Below, piece by piece: positions 11,004 through 24,885 of a stretch of 64,000 nucleotides of DNA. Each line of letters begins with the position of its first letter. Position 1 is the stretch's first letter. The stretch is from Morinoia aosen (taxonomy: Eukaryota; Arthropoda; Malacostraca; Amphipoda; Talitridae). Under the pieces are notes generated by a model that saw only the letters and a program-made list of their open reading frames with translations, was not told the origin of the DNA and ran no database searches. The stretch covers positions 20,377,058 through 20,441,057 of the forward strand of contig CM059576.1 of NCBI GenBank assembly GCA_030386875.1, read 5' to 3'. The position numbers and the translations under genes are program-made.

Positions 11004-14000
11004 TAAGCCTTTCAGGCAAGATTTACACAGTTCTTCAAAATAGAAATTTCCGGACAGTTTTCAATTATTAATAAATACGTACGTGAGGAAACTTAGCAGT
11101 TGAGCCATGGTGCAATCATATGTACGGCAGCCAGTGCATCGCTGCCGCGAAATTGAGTGGCGGTGTGGTGACGTCATCAGCTAAAACGTCTTCCATTGCC
11201 TGGCTGGCTTGTCTAACGGATGTGAGCGGCTGTTCCCTTTGAAATGGTCTTATTTTCTTCATTATACAGTGATCAGTAACTTCGTGGATAGCAGAGCACT
11301 CCTTGTAGCAAAACACTCAAGCTGATGCCGCGTAATGCGTGTTGCAGGAACTACACACCAGCTCCACTGGGTCCACAACACAGAGAAATGTACGGCCCGA
11401 TGTAAGCCCCGAGGCTGGGGTTACCGCTGTCGTCAGGTAGGGAAGGAAACGCTGGACCGTTTCGATCAGTTTTACTGGTGATCGGAGCTAGCTAGTCAGG
11501 TGCTACCGGCGGGAAATGCTCAATCAAAATGAGATTGCTCAGACACGACGAGCGCTTTTACGCGGCTCGGCTGATGAATGTATGAAGGGAGGCACATACC
11601 TTCCCCATACGGAAAAATTTAGGCCGAGGAAAAAATATAAATCAAGTTTTTAGGTTTGAACAGTTTCAAAAATAAACTAATCAATAACGCAAATCGCACC
11701 GACCGCCACAGTCCAAAAAACCCAACACTATAGAATGGGTGAAAACAACAACGCAAAGCAAAAAGTGTTAAGTAGAACAACGCAAAGCAAAAGTATAAGG
11801 GCGGCTGAAGCGAAATAACAAAAATGCCATTTTCTTCAAAATGTAAAATTAAACTACTCGGTACAACATCATTACACAATACATGGTTCGTAGTAGACAA
11901 ACAAGGCAAGCAGACACATGGTTGTAAAAACGCTAGTTATAACCTAAAAATAAATTAATTACTAATTTAACCTCGCAGATAGAACCCTAAACTAACACAG
12001 AGTAGCATTAGTTAACTCTTAAACAATAAGTAAAACACGAATTAGGAACAACTATGGAAATATATACGCAAAAAACGCCAATAATTTATGCAAATTTTCA
12101 TTAACATATAAACGACCTGCATTAGCAATAACTTTCCATTCTGTGACATCGAATTTTTGACGGTTAGTAGACGAAAAATGAATAAATTATTTTATAACAT
12201 AGTAAAAATTGCATTGAAAAATGTAGAAACTGAAGAAAAGGGAAACTTGGAAAGGAAAATGTTATTACCACATTTATACGCAGTGAATGGCGAAAAGAAA
12301 AGCACATTTCATGTTTAACTCTGCCGGTTACACCAACTTACTACCATGGTTACACAAAAAGCATAAAGGTAAACGATTAATAGGTATTACTAAAAATGAA
12401 GGAACAAATTGAAAAGAAATAAGGCACTAGCTGCTACCAGAGGTCAGCACAACCATTGAACTTACAATAACGTCAACAAAGCATGGTAAAGGAATGTAAA
12501 TGAAACGCCAGATATTCTCATTAATGAAAACACAAATGGTAAAAAGAAGAAGTTTGACTCGCGACAACCCGAATTATTTTTTGTCCATTTCCTTCGCAAT
12601 AAATAGTTATCACTCGTCGCAACAATTTCTAAATAACAAACAATTTAGACATCAGGTAATCACATGGATAATTTCGGAATCGTAGCCACAGTAAACACTT
12701 TTACAGAAAACATCACCAAATTGTTTGAACATCGTTACTTGACGTTTGTAAAGTCGCGCATACACACAAGTATTACTACTAACAACTAAATAAACCTAGG
12801 GATTATAGGGATTATAGATTAACTGCCAATAAAACACGAGTTCCTCGGCAAAACAATTTCGGATAATTTTATAATGGGCAAAGCTATTACCTTGAAGGTA
12901 ATGAAAATGAGTGCAGTAATGGTAAAGAATCTAAATGGTTATTAAATTGAAAAATCATAAAAGTTTTCACTAAAAAAAATGATGTCTGACAACGATTACA
13001 AATCATCGTCTACGTTTCCGTAGACTTCAGAATAGACGTTAGATAAAGTTATTGTTATCATCCGCGTATGTTACTGTTGTTGATTGTTATAATGTTTTGC
13101 CAAAAATCGCACCAATTAGAACGTAAATTTTCGATTGATTAGTAAAAACAATAATCGGAATAGACAGAGTGCCAAAGATTCTTAAGACTTAATTCTATCG
13201 GTAACATAATGATATAGAACGTGGAGTGAGGTATAAGAAAATCTGTTATACACTGTTATATAAAACATCAAGTTCCAATGCGAAACTACGTGAACTTAGT
13301 AAGTTCACAGCTACTTGCGGCGTTCTTTTCTGTATTGGCACGAAACACAACGCTCGGACGGTGGATTTTTGCATACGATTGCAACGTGAACTTATCCTGT
13401 TACATTGTTGCCGCTAATAGCATGGTTTTAAGATGCGTTTTACCGTATCTATTTCCATTGAAGATCACCGCTTCTGGCTTTTGTTGAGCGTTGATTTCTA
13501 GGATCTCGATAGAGGAAAATTTTCAACTATTTTGCAACAGTTTATATGACTGTGCATTCCAACGCCATGCTCATCTCACCTGAACTTCTGAATAAAACTC
13601 ACTCGTTGATATTTTGACTTAGGTGTCAACCACCAGGTGTGACTGGAGGGATTTTATTGATGCTACAATCAGGTACTTGGTTTTCATGCTGCTGACAAAT
13701 CAGCAGTCATATGCTCAATTTGCATGAAAATTATTTCAAAATTCGATTAGGGCTTGTTTCTCATTCACATGTGTCTCATTCACAATGTTTCTCTAACATT
13801 GAAATTCAGGGTAAGGTGCCCATATAGAGGCCGCTGTTTGACCATGAAATGGTAACTGTTTTTTTCATTTAGTGTAAAGGTAATTTTCGCAATTTAAAAA
13901 TGAGGTTTCACTCATCCCCGCCCTGGAGTAATGTCAAATGTACTGTCAACACTGTCCATGCTGTGTTGTGCAGATGTTCTATATTTCTCCACACTGCCGC

Positions 14001-14516
14001 CTGCTTATGCGATGTAGTGAAGGTATTCGAAGCATAGAGTTCAAGGCGTCGTTATACGAGACATCAGACGGGAGAACTTCCAGAAACTATTGTGACTAAA
14101 GCACCATTGGCTTATATCCTTTCAACTCTACAAGCAGGCCAAATAATCTCTTCAAAATGGTCTGTCTCACCTTTTCTTCAGAAATAATCGGAGAATTCTA
14201 AATCGAAAATTATTGCGTTGAAAATGAGTGAGATCTAATGATGCTTAACCTATTTAACTTGACGCTAATTGCATAGTGCTTGAAATTCTAACACGGAGGT
14301 AGTTATGCTTTTGAATGAGTTCAACTTTCATTCTTTTGAACGGGAGAAATTTCCAAAAGTAGGGTTAAAATCAATAGCTTCCTTTAATATGAAATTTTTA
14401 TAGTCCGGTTGTCCAAAACAGAAATTTGAGAAGTGCGCATGGGCAGACATGAGACAGTGGCAGCACTGCGAGACCATGCAACAGTGTGAGTTAGCCATAA
14501 AATGTTTATAAAAATG
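11004..14516. other. Long AT-rich region without recognised features
   Basis: No repeat array or transposon signature is apparent. An open minus-strand frame at 11116-11316 is somewhat GC-rich but has no recognised domain. The rest is AT-rich with short random frames. Confidence 0.3.
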
Positions 14517-15092
14517 GTGAAAGTTTGACACCTGCACAGAGGGAGTTCCGACGTTGTCACAACATGGGACGTCATGGTGCTCTTCTATCTAAACACGCAA
14601 TAAAATGTTCTATTAATAACTTTGGAGAGACAGGATCCGCCCTAAAGAAGAACCCAATAGGACGACCAAGATGTGCTCGTACTCCACAGAACATTGATGT
14701 CGTAAGGTGACAGTAAGGTGGACTACTTCATTGCCAGGGATCATCGGACCTTATTTTTTCCAAATGCACAGGGGATCTCAGTCACTGTCACTGCGAATCG
14801 TTAAATGGAGATGTTATAATCGTGCGTTGCATCTGGATTAAAGAATTTTCCACACACTCAAAAAACTTGGTTTCAACAAAGGAAGTGACAACGCACACTG
14901 CACGGAATCATTGGTGGCTGAGTGAGAATTGTCCAATAACCGTGTGGTCTAAAGTTTCGGTAAAGTTCCCTGGCCCCCTAGGTCGCATGATGTGTCCTTT
15001 GTTATTTTTTTCTTATGGAGCTATTACAAGAGTAAAGTGTACACAACTTGACCAAGATCTCTGGATGACTTAAAAGTGAGAATTCACGATGA
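14517..15092 (+). pseudogene. Broken mariner/Tc-like transposase relic (N- and C-terminal parts)
   Basis: 14525-14710 encodes a helix-turn-helix-like N-terminus: TPAQREF, then NNFGETGSALKK and PIGRPRCARTPQNI. This is the pattern of an arthropod transposase family whose usual motif is FrxTGSaLxKkPxGRPRxxRTPxNI. After a stop and a large gap, 14889-15092 encodes in shifting frames THTAR, a SPDL-region remnant, FFxYG, then DDLKVRIHDEI, which corresponds to the catalytic domain tail. The DNA between lacks most of the catalytic core. Several stops and frameshifts make it non-functional. Confidence 0.7.
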
Positions 15093-15960
15093 AATTAGAA
15101 GTTTCCCAGCTTAGATGCTGTAACGGTCGATGATAAATCTCAGCAGCAGATTCCGAAAATGCATTCCTACAAAGACGCCATTTACCGGGCACAATTTGAA
15201 TAAAATAACAGTTCTATCACTTTTCTTACATGACATATTTTATTATTCCAATTACTATGAATAAAATAATTTCAACCATTATTCTTGGTATCAATGAGTT
15301 GTTGAAAAGTTTCCCTTTTTCGGTGTCAACCTGTAGAAATTTCAAAAGTTTCAATCCAAAATTTCCCAAGGCAAATATATTGTTTGAGTTGCGTTACGAC
15401 TGCGACAGGAGAAACATAGACGCAAATAAGAATAGTTCGATTGTATTAATTCTATGCTCCAGTCACACCGCCCATCCTCCATTACGAGCGCTAGTGAAGA
15501 CAAGAAGATTTTCAGTAAAGACTGTACATCCATTCTCGTACAATAAAAGCAGAGGAGAAATGCTTTAATTTCAGAGCTGGTAAACTCGGCAGCTAGGCAG
15601 TAGCTGCACATTATGCAGTCGTGCGAAATGTTGGCGCGCGTCAACTTTTTATTTATGTGCGCGCACGAAACGTCCCCTCAAATTTCATCTCCAGAAGCAG
15701 CATTTGATGACATGATTTCAGTGGTGTTAGGAGATGGTTGGAGCAAGAGAATTGGGAGATTTTATGATTTGGACTCTCGCTCAATGAAATGCGGTTTTAT
15801 AAAAACCATGGGGAGGAGTGAGGGAAACCACCGAAGCACGCTAACGTCGACCTCACACTTTGGAACCCAAGTTCAGACATTTGGTTCAGAATGAGAGCAC
15901 AACTTTGCATTTTTGGCAGCTTACTCGCTAGAATTTGTAACCTCACTTATATAATATGGA
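15093..15960. other. Unassigned sequence
   Basis: Open frames at 15230-15568 and 15613-15894 have no recognised motifs. No splice-supported exon was found. Confidence 0.3.
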
Positions 15961-15964
15961 CCAT

Positions 15965-16556
15965 TCTTCAGAATCATTCTAGCTATTTACAATAATTATA
16001 CCATAATTAAGCAGAGTCATTCTAGTTACTTAAAATTATTAGGCTATAATAAAGCAGAATCAATCTAGTTACTTACAATAATTATCTAAGGTAGAATCAT
16101 TCTAGTGACTTGCACTAATTAGGCCATAATAAAGCAGAATCATTCTAGTTACTTACAATAATTAGGCCATAAAAATCACAATCATTCTAGTTACTTACAA
16201 TAATTAAGCTATAACAAAGCAGAATCATTCTAGTCACTTGCAATAATTAGGCCATAATAAGGCAGAATCATTCTAGTGATTTGCAATAATTAGGCCATAA
16301 TAGAGCAGAATCATTCTAGTTACTCTCAATAATTAGGCCATAAAAAGGCAGAATCATTTTAGTTACTTACAATAGTTAGGCCATAATAAAGCAGAATCAT
16401 TCTAGTTTCTCACAATAATTAGGCCATAATAAGGTAGAATCATTCTAGTTACTTGCAATAATTAGGCCATAATAAGGCAGAATCATTCTAGTTACTTACA
16501 ATAATTAGGCCATAATAAGGCAGAATCATTCTAATTACTTGCACTAATTAGGACAT
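15965..16556. repeat. Minisatellite, about 42 bp unit, about 14 copies
   Basis: The AT-rich unit contains AGAATCATTCTAGTTACTT and ends AATAATTAGGCCATAATAAG. AGAATCATTCT is itself an interrupted palindrome, so each monomer carries a small inverted repeat. Divergence is highest at the left edge. Confidence 0.9.
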
Positions 16557-17311
16557 TGCAGTAACTTCTATTTATTACGATTAAGCAAAATGAGCAAATG
16601 ATTTTCGTTCAGTAATTCTGTCAAATATTTGATATAGGCTACCGATACTTATTTCTTCTGTTCAAAAACTTAGAAGCAGACTTGTAATCATTAGCACAAT
16701 TTCCCTGCTCAATACTACAGAGGCTATATTGTGAGCTGAGTTCCTGTCAAATGTGAGCGTGGGCTGAACCCCGCGCTTGAGACCCCTGCACAGTCGTCCA
16801 GTGGCGATTGCGCTTACGGTTGGGAAGCGGTGCGTAACTTCTTCATAGTTGAGGAATTACAAGCTGTGCGCAATGGTGGTATGATATAATTTTATAATGT
16901 TTTCCATTATACGGTCCTTCAAAAAGGAAGCTTCATTTATATTATATATGTATGCCTACTCACACCCGCACTCATGACATGAAGCGTTCATGGTAAACTC
17001 ATTCCAGTTCTTCAGCGATGTTCTCAACATACCAGAATCCAAACCTGGGTAGCTCTCACAATTGTCCTCAGTCGAAATACGACACAAGTAAAGACCATTG
17101 CATGATTTTTCAATCCTTTAATCAGAAAGGTTATATCGAAGCTGACTCGTCCACGACTGACGGTGTTTGAGGGAGGACAAATTGAGGCTGATTCGGACTG
17201 CTTTTTTGACCGGAAGAGACACACACTACCAAGAGACAGAACTAGGTACACAAAATAGACCATAAGTTCACTCAGCAGAATGGGCCTGGAGCAGATGAGC
17301 AGCAGCAGAAG
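16557..17311. other. Unassigned sequence
   Basis: Nothing recognised. A minus-strand open frame at 17024-17263 lacks supporting signals. Confidence 0.3.
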
Positions 17312-17523
17312 TCAGCAGCAGAGACCAGCACCAGAGCCAGCAGTACAGGCAACAGGAGTCACAAGAAAAAGGGCAGCCTGGTGTGGCCAGATGTAGCTGC
17401 ACAGCGGCAGGGTCCACACACCAGCTGGGACCTCACGTCTGTTGACGGTCTCAGGCATAGCTACGTTCTCTTCACGGACCGGGTGCGCTCTAGTCGAGGA
17501 TGTACAGGTACACCCAGTCCCCC
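17312..17523 (-). CDS. Possible terminal host exon, minus strand
   Basis: On the minus strand a polypyrimidine-rich acceptor (TTTGTACATTTTCAG) precedes an open segment of two leading bases plus 69 codons and a TGA stop at 17314-17312. The translated end is hydrophobic and Cys-rich (WPHQAALFLVTPVACTAGSG), which could be a membrane or GPI-type tail. The segment is GC-richer than its flanks, and part of that comes from CAG/CTG runs near 17300-17330. It could be the last exon of the minus-strand gene proposed at higher coordinates or an unrelated chance frame. I do not recognise it. Confidence 0.25.
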
Positions 17524-20204
17524 CTGAAAATGTACAAATATTGAATTTTGGGTTTTGAAATGATAGGTACCAGAACGAAATAATCAAATGGAATGAGTTT
17601 TTTTTTAGATTTGCTTGGCCATGCCTTCCCTTGCCTAGTACAAGTTACGCAGCTTAAGAGTTGACTTCTTGTGAAACTGTAAAATCTGTCGCGAGAAGTT
17701 ATTTTTTCATTATGTGGAAAATATTCTCAAACCATCAATCAAGTTTGAATAAAATGAGCTACGAATATTATGTGAAAGTTGGATCAGGTTGCAATATTAT
17801 TGAGAACAAATATTAAGAAATGACCATTTGTGATGGTATTTCGTGTTGAGGCGATGTGTGGTGCGTTGTGTTTGTGTTGCGTGCTACGTGCTATATGGAT
17901 GGTTCGTTGTTTTGTAGTTAGCCATCCAGACCCGTGGGTAACATTCCATGCTTCAGATCTCACGCTCTCGAGGCACCAACACATCCCGTACACGTGAGGA
18001 GAGAGACACGAGGGATGAGGGGAGGAGGTCTCTCCTGCCACACATGGTCGGAAAAATATATCGAAGTGGGAAGGAGGCGCTAATACTCGTATCTTCGTTA
18101 GTCCTTCATTCGTGTCACAATAGTCAGAAATTTTCATGAGAAGTGTCTCATAATTAAAATTTCAGTTCTGTGCAAAATATCTTTGCAAGTTCGGCGCAAA
18201 AAACGAGTGTCAAGCATAAAAGTTTCACGTGTGGGAAGGTGAAAGTTGAGAAATGTAACCCCGATAGAAATACGCCGTAAAAATAAACTGTAAAGTTGTG
18301 GCATAAAGCAATGTGCCCCATGTGTGGCAGTGTGGGTATAAGAAATGTGAATAATTAGGATTCATGAAATGAAAGACGGGTAAGGTGCAGAGGCATGGGG
18401 ATAAAGATCTACATCAACGAAGTAAAAGAATATATTTATATTGAGCATCTGTTAATGAGAAAAGATGGGAAACTAATCATGTAAATAATTTAGTGTCAGA
18501 GACGCGAGGGCTCGCTCTAACACGACCACTGACCACCTGCATTGAGGGCAAAACATCCACAAGGGTTGAGGGGTGGGGTGAGTGAACCAAATAATCTGAT
18601 TAAACATAGTTTCGACAAGGTAAAATTCCTTGAAAGTAGTTTTTGTATCATGAAAATATAATCTAAAAATTGTGGTAAATTAATCAAGTTCTACACATAG
18701 CTAAAAAAATTATAACAATAACTTGTCAACCCAAATTAGCAAGGGGGCCACACCCCTCGTGACAAATGAACATGCAGACATTCTGCGCGGTACAATAACA
18801 GTACAAAGTGGCCCACGATTGAGGGAAGAATTAGAAATTTTCGCTCCAAAAAAAAAGTTTACAGTGTCTGTTTTAATTTTTTTCAATGTGCAAACATTGA
18901 AAACTTAACTTTGATGTTAAAGAGACATGTGAGAATTCTCACGTTGTGGATCTCACTTCACAGAGCTAAGAAAACATTCATTTATCGTATCCTTAAGCGT
19001 TTGGACACGTCAGCAAGTACATTTGATCTCAAATGTTACCAGCCAGCAAGCGCTCAGCTGGTCATGACTTGATAACATAACGTAAGACTGCCGCGTTGTG
19101 TTGGTAACATCAACCGAGATTATAGCCCATGTCTATATCCTCTTCGCTTTATGATGTTATGTGCACTGCAAATATGGTGTTGTATTGAATGTAACTTATG
19201 CGACTGTTGCTGCAGTCTTTGCTCGCCTATTTGTGTTGAGCTAAATTTATTTACTTCAGCTATGGGCTGTGCAAGTGGCTTCAGATTCAGGAAAATCATC
19301 ACACCAGTTCACAAAAAGATTAGCGCACTTTCATGTTGCAACGTTTGCGTTCAAATTGTGTAGGTTGTAAATATGTTCGCTAAAATGTAATGTATTGCTA
19401 CGAAGGAGGGTGCATCGTTTAGTGATTTACAAAAATTTTAATTGTGTGTCAATTCGTTTAAAATTCCACCATCAAAACTAATGATTGGGTTGTTACGTTA
19501 CTTTAATTTTGTGGAGAGTTGAAATAGTGGTCAAAACTTGATTTGAAATAAAAACAATGGTATGAAAATATTGGATTTTCATGGAAAATGATACCTCATG
19601 TCTTTGACGAACTTTTTTTCACACATATTTTGGACTCGTGAATGTCGAAGTTGGAAATTACATTTTGAGGCTACAGCATTGTTGAAGGCACAAGAGCTAA
19701 ATGGTCGGTGTAGTCAAGACATGAAGTTCATGGCAGCCGCACAACTGGAATACACGGCTGAGAAAATCGTCTGGAATTTGAAGACCGACGGAAAACTTCA
19801 AATAAATGTTTACTCATCAGTGTGGTGTATCCGACATCGTTAATTCATCAACATGTAACAGTACGAGCAGTAATGAAGAAAATGATAGAATTTCCGTGCA
19901 TTGATTCGAAAATTTGAGCAATGGTACGTAATTACCGAAAAAAACAATTATTCCAGCAATTCGAGGCGCATCAAACCTGTTTACTTACTACGTTCTCGAG
20001 GGTCTACATCTGTGGTTCTTAACCTTCTTACTGCCACGCTTCGAGCCCTCTTTAATTGTGTTTTAATGAAATATGTGTGGCGCTTAGGTTAATGCAGAAA
20101 CGAAAAGATGGATTTTTCATTGAATCTACTGATTCTACACCGTTTAATATAAAGCAAGTACATCATTGACACATTTGATGGTAAACTGTCACCGTGTACA
20201 CTGT
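17524..20204. other. Unassigned AT-rich region
   Basis: No array, transposon motif or splice-supported exon was seen. Open frames of 60-117 codons look random. Confidence 0.3.
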
Positions 20205-20205
20205 A

Positions 20206-21027
20206 ATGTAGGTGTCACCTCAACCTGTCTGTGAGTACGTCGCTCTGAACTGTCATGTTGTGGTGTTACTCATGGACCTGTGAGGGTGTGGCGCTGGTGT
20301 GGGTGTGACCTCAACCTGTCTGTGAGTACGTCGCTCTGAACTGTCATGTGGTGGCGTTACTCATGGACCTGTGAGGGTGTGGCGCTGGTGTGGGTGTGAC
20401 CTCAACCTGTCTGTGAGTACGTCGCTCTGAACTGTCATGTGGTGGTGTTACTCATGGACCTGTGAGGGTGTGGCGCTGGTGTGGGTGTGACCTCAACCTG
20501 TCTGTGAGTACGTCGCTCTGAACTGTCATGTGGTGGTGTTACTCATGGACCTGTGAGGGCGTGGCGCTGGTGTGGGTGTGACCTCAACCTGTCTGTGAGT
20601 ACGTCGCTCTGAACTGTCATGTGGTGGTGTTACTCATGGACCTGTGAGGGCGTGGCGCTGGTGTGGGTGTGACCTCAACCTGTCTGTGAGTACGTCGCTC
20701 TGAACTGTCATGTGGTGGTGTTACTCATGGACCTGGGAGGGTGTGGCGCTGGTGTGGGTGTGACCTCAACCTGTCTGTGAGTACGTCGCTCTGAACTGTC
20801 ATGTGGTGGTGTTACTCATGGACCTGTGAGGGTGTGGCGCTGGTGTGGGTGTGACCTCAACCTGTCTGTGAGTACGTCGCTCTGAACTGTCATGTGGTGG
20901 TGTTACTCATGGACCTGTGAGGGTGTGGCGCTGGTGTAGGTGTCACCTCAACCTGTCTGTGAATACGTCGCTCTGAACTGTCATGTGGTGGTGTTACTCA
21001 TGGACCTGTGAGGGTGTGGCGCTGGAG
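20206..21027. repeat. Minisatellite, 91 bp unit, 9 copies
   Basis: The 91-mer, anchored on CAACCTGTCTGTGAGTACG at 20221, 20312, 20403 and so on to 20949, repeats with almost no divergence (for example GTGGTGGT or GTGGTGGC, and a few C/T changes). The terminal units are the most diverged. The low divergence points to recent expansion or homogenisation. Confidence 0.95.
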
Positions 21028-22600
21028 CGTCAGCCCTCTAGACCGTGTATTTACCTATACTCTTTTTTGTATTCTCGCTTTCCCAGTAATTATTAATTGC
21101 CAACTGAAAAGGAATCCGTCTACAAAACTGAAAAAAAAATCGGTACGTAGGAACTGCGGCTGATTTGAGTGTATGATTATATATCTGCTCAGACAAATTC
21201 CGTTTTTACTGTAGTTAGGATGCTGTTTTTGTGTGCGTGACTTGCTTGGTGGGTTAGTAAACTTTATCATTCTTTACCTGCGAATAAACTCTATTCATAG
21301 TTGTTCAGTTGATTAACTACATATGTTTTATTTTCATTAATTAATTTGTTCGTGTAGTATCGTTGAAGTGAAAGTGTTCAGAAGATGCTCAATTACTCGT
21401 TTATCAGTGTCTGTGCTTGTCGGTACAGTGTGAAATTCAACCGAATTATTTATTTAAGTTATTGCACTTCCTGTCAATATTCTGTGCTATCATTCCGTCT
21501 TTATTGCGTTGTGTCACTTGCCTTGTGAGTCCATTGTTGGTCTCGTTAATTAGTGCTCGTGTCTTTTGGCCTTCAGGGAGAAGTATGTCTTATTCATTTG
21601 ACCGTGGGTGTACTTGGCTTGCAGCTGATGTGCCACATGTGTTCCTGCCCACACTCCATTTCTGGGGCTCTCCTACGCTCTGTGATCCCATTGTTTCCTT
21701 AGACCCTTTTCTATTTGTCTCAACTACCCGTCTTGATCCCGTAGTTCTCCCCTGTGCTATTTTCACTGACTGCCTGTGTTCCCATAATAAATATACACGC
21801 ACGGTTCTGTGTATTCCCTTCATTTTCTTAGACGTCCTACGGTAATCGAGAGAGCTTTTCTCTTTTGCCTAATTCGGCCCCCGCTAACAAAATTGACCCT
21901 GCTCTGTTGCTATCAGATATAAAAAAGGTTTAGCGACACTTTTAACACTGATTCTTTGACAGTAGATTTTGAAAAAAGAAATAGAAGAGAGCCAATTTTT
22001 AATGTTACACTGAGGAATTCGGTATCTATGATACCAACATTTTAGTATTATCCCTAAAACTTATTCATCAGTGAAAGTTACATCGCTGGAAAACATCAAG
22101 CTTTACTGCGGAGACTCGCGCCTCCCTGGAACTTATGTAGTACATCAGTTGAATTCTGGAAAGGAAAGCCGTGCTCAACACTCACAGGAGGTAAAGCTGG
22201 TTGTAAGCTTCCTGTAGTATACATTTGCTGGTGTACTCTTTTGCAATCCCGTTGAAGAGTAGCTATCAATTTAAAGAATTTTTTTTGAGTTTTCAAAACA
22301 TGAGTTAATGTTTTACTGTACCCATTAAGTACCTCAAAGTGATACTAATCAAGGAAAGTCGTAGGTTGTAATACAAGCCGTCAAAAATGACGGGATTCAA
22401 TACCTTTCTTGAACAAATTTTCGTTCCAGTGGAGTTTGCATGCACGATCTTGTTTCAGAAGCAACTTATTTTTCTCGTAATGATAACAATAAACACTCGA
22501 AGTACAGTAATTCTGAGCCGCAATAGAAGTACCTATAGCCAGTCGTGTCATATCCTAGGGACAGATATTCAGCATTACTGAAAGCAACTGCGAGCTTGTG
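21028..22600. other. Unassigned sequence
   Basis: The open frame 21417-21845 (142 codons) has no recognised domain and no codon pattern that convinces me. Nothing else is visible. Confidence 0.3.
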
Positions 22601-22609
22601 TATGTACAA

Positions 22610-22706
22610 ATATTACAATGTGCAATACAGTATATTGTGACACAGTATATTGTAATAAGCCATACAGTATATTGTAACGCAGTATATTGTAATATACAAT
22701 ACTCCG
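22610..22706. repeat. Short AT-rich tandem and inverted repeats (CAGTATATTGTAA)
   Basis: CAGTATATTG with a following TAA or GAC occurs four times between 22627 and 22692. The last copy runs into a palindrome, TATTGTAATATACAATA. This is a small cluster of unknown role, probably a low-complexity relic. Confidence 0.7.
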
Positions 22707-23079
22707 CCTAACTCGGTATCCACGATACGGATGAGTATATAAGCCTCTGGATCTCTCCAATCTTATGAAGTGACTTACTATAGTGCACTTGTACAGCAAA
22801 AATGAGTGTAGTAATTTACCTCCAAACTGAAACGAAGACCGCCAGTGCTAATTTCTTCCTGTCTATTCTTATGAGCATTACACGAAACATATAAATATCT
22901 AAACACTCGACAGTCATTCTTAGTTGTAGATAGAAGATTAACATATCTAAACTAATAATACCCTTGTGTGTTTATTTATATATTTATTTAAATGATGTTG
23001 TATATATATATTTGGTGTCCACTTTTTCCAATCAGTGTACAAATACAAGAACATGTTTATTCACGAGTACTGTTAGGAT

Positions 23080-23155
23080 GGATATATTTGTTGGTCATCC
23101 ACATCTGCAAGATTTGTTCACGAAAGATGTTGAATCCTGTCATTTTTGATGGGCC
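23080..23155. repeat. Left direct flank of the 39 bp array
   Basis: ATTTGTTGGTCATCCACATC through CCTGTCATTTTTGATGG matches 24886-24958 (ATTTGTTTAATTGTAATCCACATC through CCGTCATTTTTGAAGG) in the same orientation, with divergence. The two copies bracket the 39 bp minisatellite. Confidence 0.6.
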
Positions 23156-23312
23156 GTCCACTGTAGAACTATAACAGTATAATAATAGGTCCGTCCTACC
23201 GTGTGCCACACCCCCCAGCCTGCAGTGTGAGATGAGCGTATTTGTGATACAAGTTTCATCAACTCCACAATTTTCGGTGCCTTAACCCAGCAGATTGGGA
23301 GTCGGAATGTCA

Positions 23313-24758
23313 CGTGTATTGGTAGGTTATATTAGGTTGTATAGAAAATCACGTGTATTGGTAGGCTAGATTAGGTTGTATAGAATATCACGTGTATTGG
23401 TAGGTTAGAATAGGTTGTATAGAATATCACGTGTATTGGTAGGCTAGATTAGGTTGTATAGAATATCACGGGTATTGGTAGGTTAGATTAGGTTGTATAG
23501 AATATCACGTGTATTGGTAGGCTAGATTAGGTTGTATAGAATATCACGTGTATTGGTAGGTTAGAATAGGTTGTATAGAATATCACGTGTATTGGTAGGC
23601 TAGATTAGGTTGTATAGAATATCACGGGTATTGGTAGGTTAGATTAGGTTGTATAGAATATCACGTGCATTGGTAGGTTATATTAGATTGTATAGAATAT
23701 CACTTGTATTGGTAGGTTAGATTAGGTTGAATAGAATATCACGTGTATTGGTATGTTAGATTAGGTTGTTTAGAATATCACATGTATTGGTAGGTTAGAT
23801 TAGGTTGTATAGAATATCACGTGTATTGGTAGGCGAGATTAGGTTGTATAGAATATCACGTGTATTGGTAGGTTAGATTAGGTTGTATAGAATATCACGT
23901 GTAATGGTAGGTTAGATTAGGTTGTATAGAATATCACGTGTATTGGTAGGTTAGATTATGTTGTGTAGAATATCACGTGTATTGGTGGGTTAGATTAGGT
24001 TGTATAGAATATCATGTTTATTGGTAGGTTAGATTTGGTTGTATAGAATTTCACGTGTAATGGTAGGTTAGATTAGGTTATATAGAATATCAAGTGTATT
24101 GGTAGGTTAGATTTGGTTGTATAGAATATCACGTGTATTGGTAGGTTAGATTAGGTTGTATAGAATATCACGTGTATTGGTAGGTTAGGTTGGGTTGCAT
24201 AGAATATCACGTGTATTGGTAGGTTAGATTTAGCTGTATAGAATATCACGTGTATTGGTAGGTCAGATTAGGTTGTATAGAATATCATGTGTATTGGTAG
24301 GTTAGATTAGGTTGTATTGAATATCACGTGTATTGGTAGGTTAGATTTGGTTGTATAGAATATCGCGTGTATTGGTAGGTTAGATTAGGTTGTATAGAAT
24401 ATCACGTGTATTGGTAGGTTAGATTAGGTTGTATAGAATATCACGTGTATTGGTAGGTTAGATTAGGTTGTATAGAATATCACGTGTATTGGTAGGTTAG
24501 ATTAGGTTGTATAGAACACCACGTGTATTGGTAGGTTAGAATAGGTTGTATAGAATATCACGTGTATTGGTAGGTTAGATTTGGTTGTATAGAATATCAC
24601 GTATATTTGTAGGTTAGGTTAGGTTGTATAGAATATCATGCGTATTGGTAGGTTAGATTAGGTTGTATAGAATATCACGTGTATTGGTAGGTTAGATTAG
24701 GTTGTATAGAATATCACGTGTATTGGTAGGTTAGATTAGATTGTATGGAATATCAGCG
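23313..24758. repeat. Minisatellite, 39 bp unit, about 37 copies
   Basis: The unit reads GTATTGGTAGGTTAGATTAGG followed by TTGTATAGAATATCACGT. It carries a CACGTG palindrome at the unit junction and TTAGG-like words. In the left part a two-unit pattern alternates GGCTAGATT and GGTTAGAAT or GGTTAGATT, giving a 78 bp dimer. The right edge ends in a hairpin: GGAATATCA pairs with TGATATTC at 24752-24774. Confidence 0.95.
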
Positions 24759-24885
24759 GTGGTTGATATTCTATACAAAGCCATGTTGACGCTCAGCTGG
24801 TCTGTCGCTGTGTGATGCTGTTTGGAGTTTCAGCAGTGCACAAGATAAAAAAATATTTTAACCGCGGATTATGTTGGGTTGGATG

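Noticed and set aside
14328..14575. Minus-strand Cys/His-rich frames resembling zinc fingers
   Set aside because: They overlap the mariner-like relic on the opposite strand and lack proper CxxC...HxxxH spacing.
21417..21845. 142-codon plus-strand frame
   Set aside because: No recognised domain, no splice context and a composition like the surrounding DNA; a chance frame cannot be excluded.
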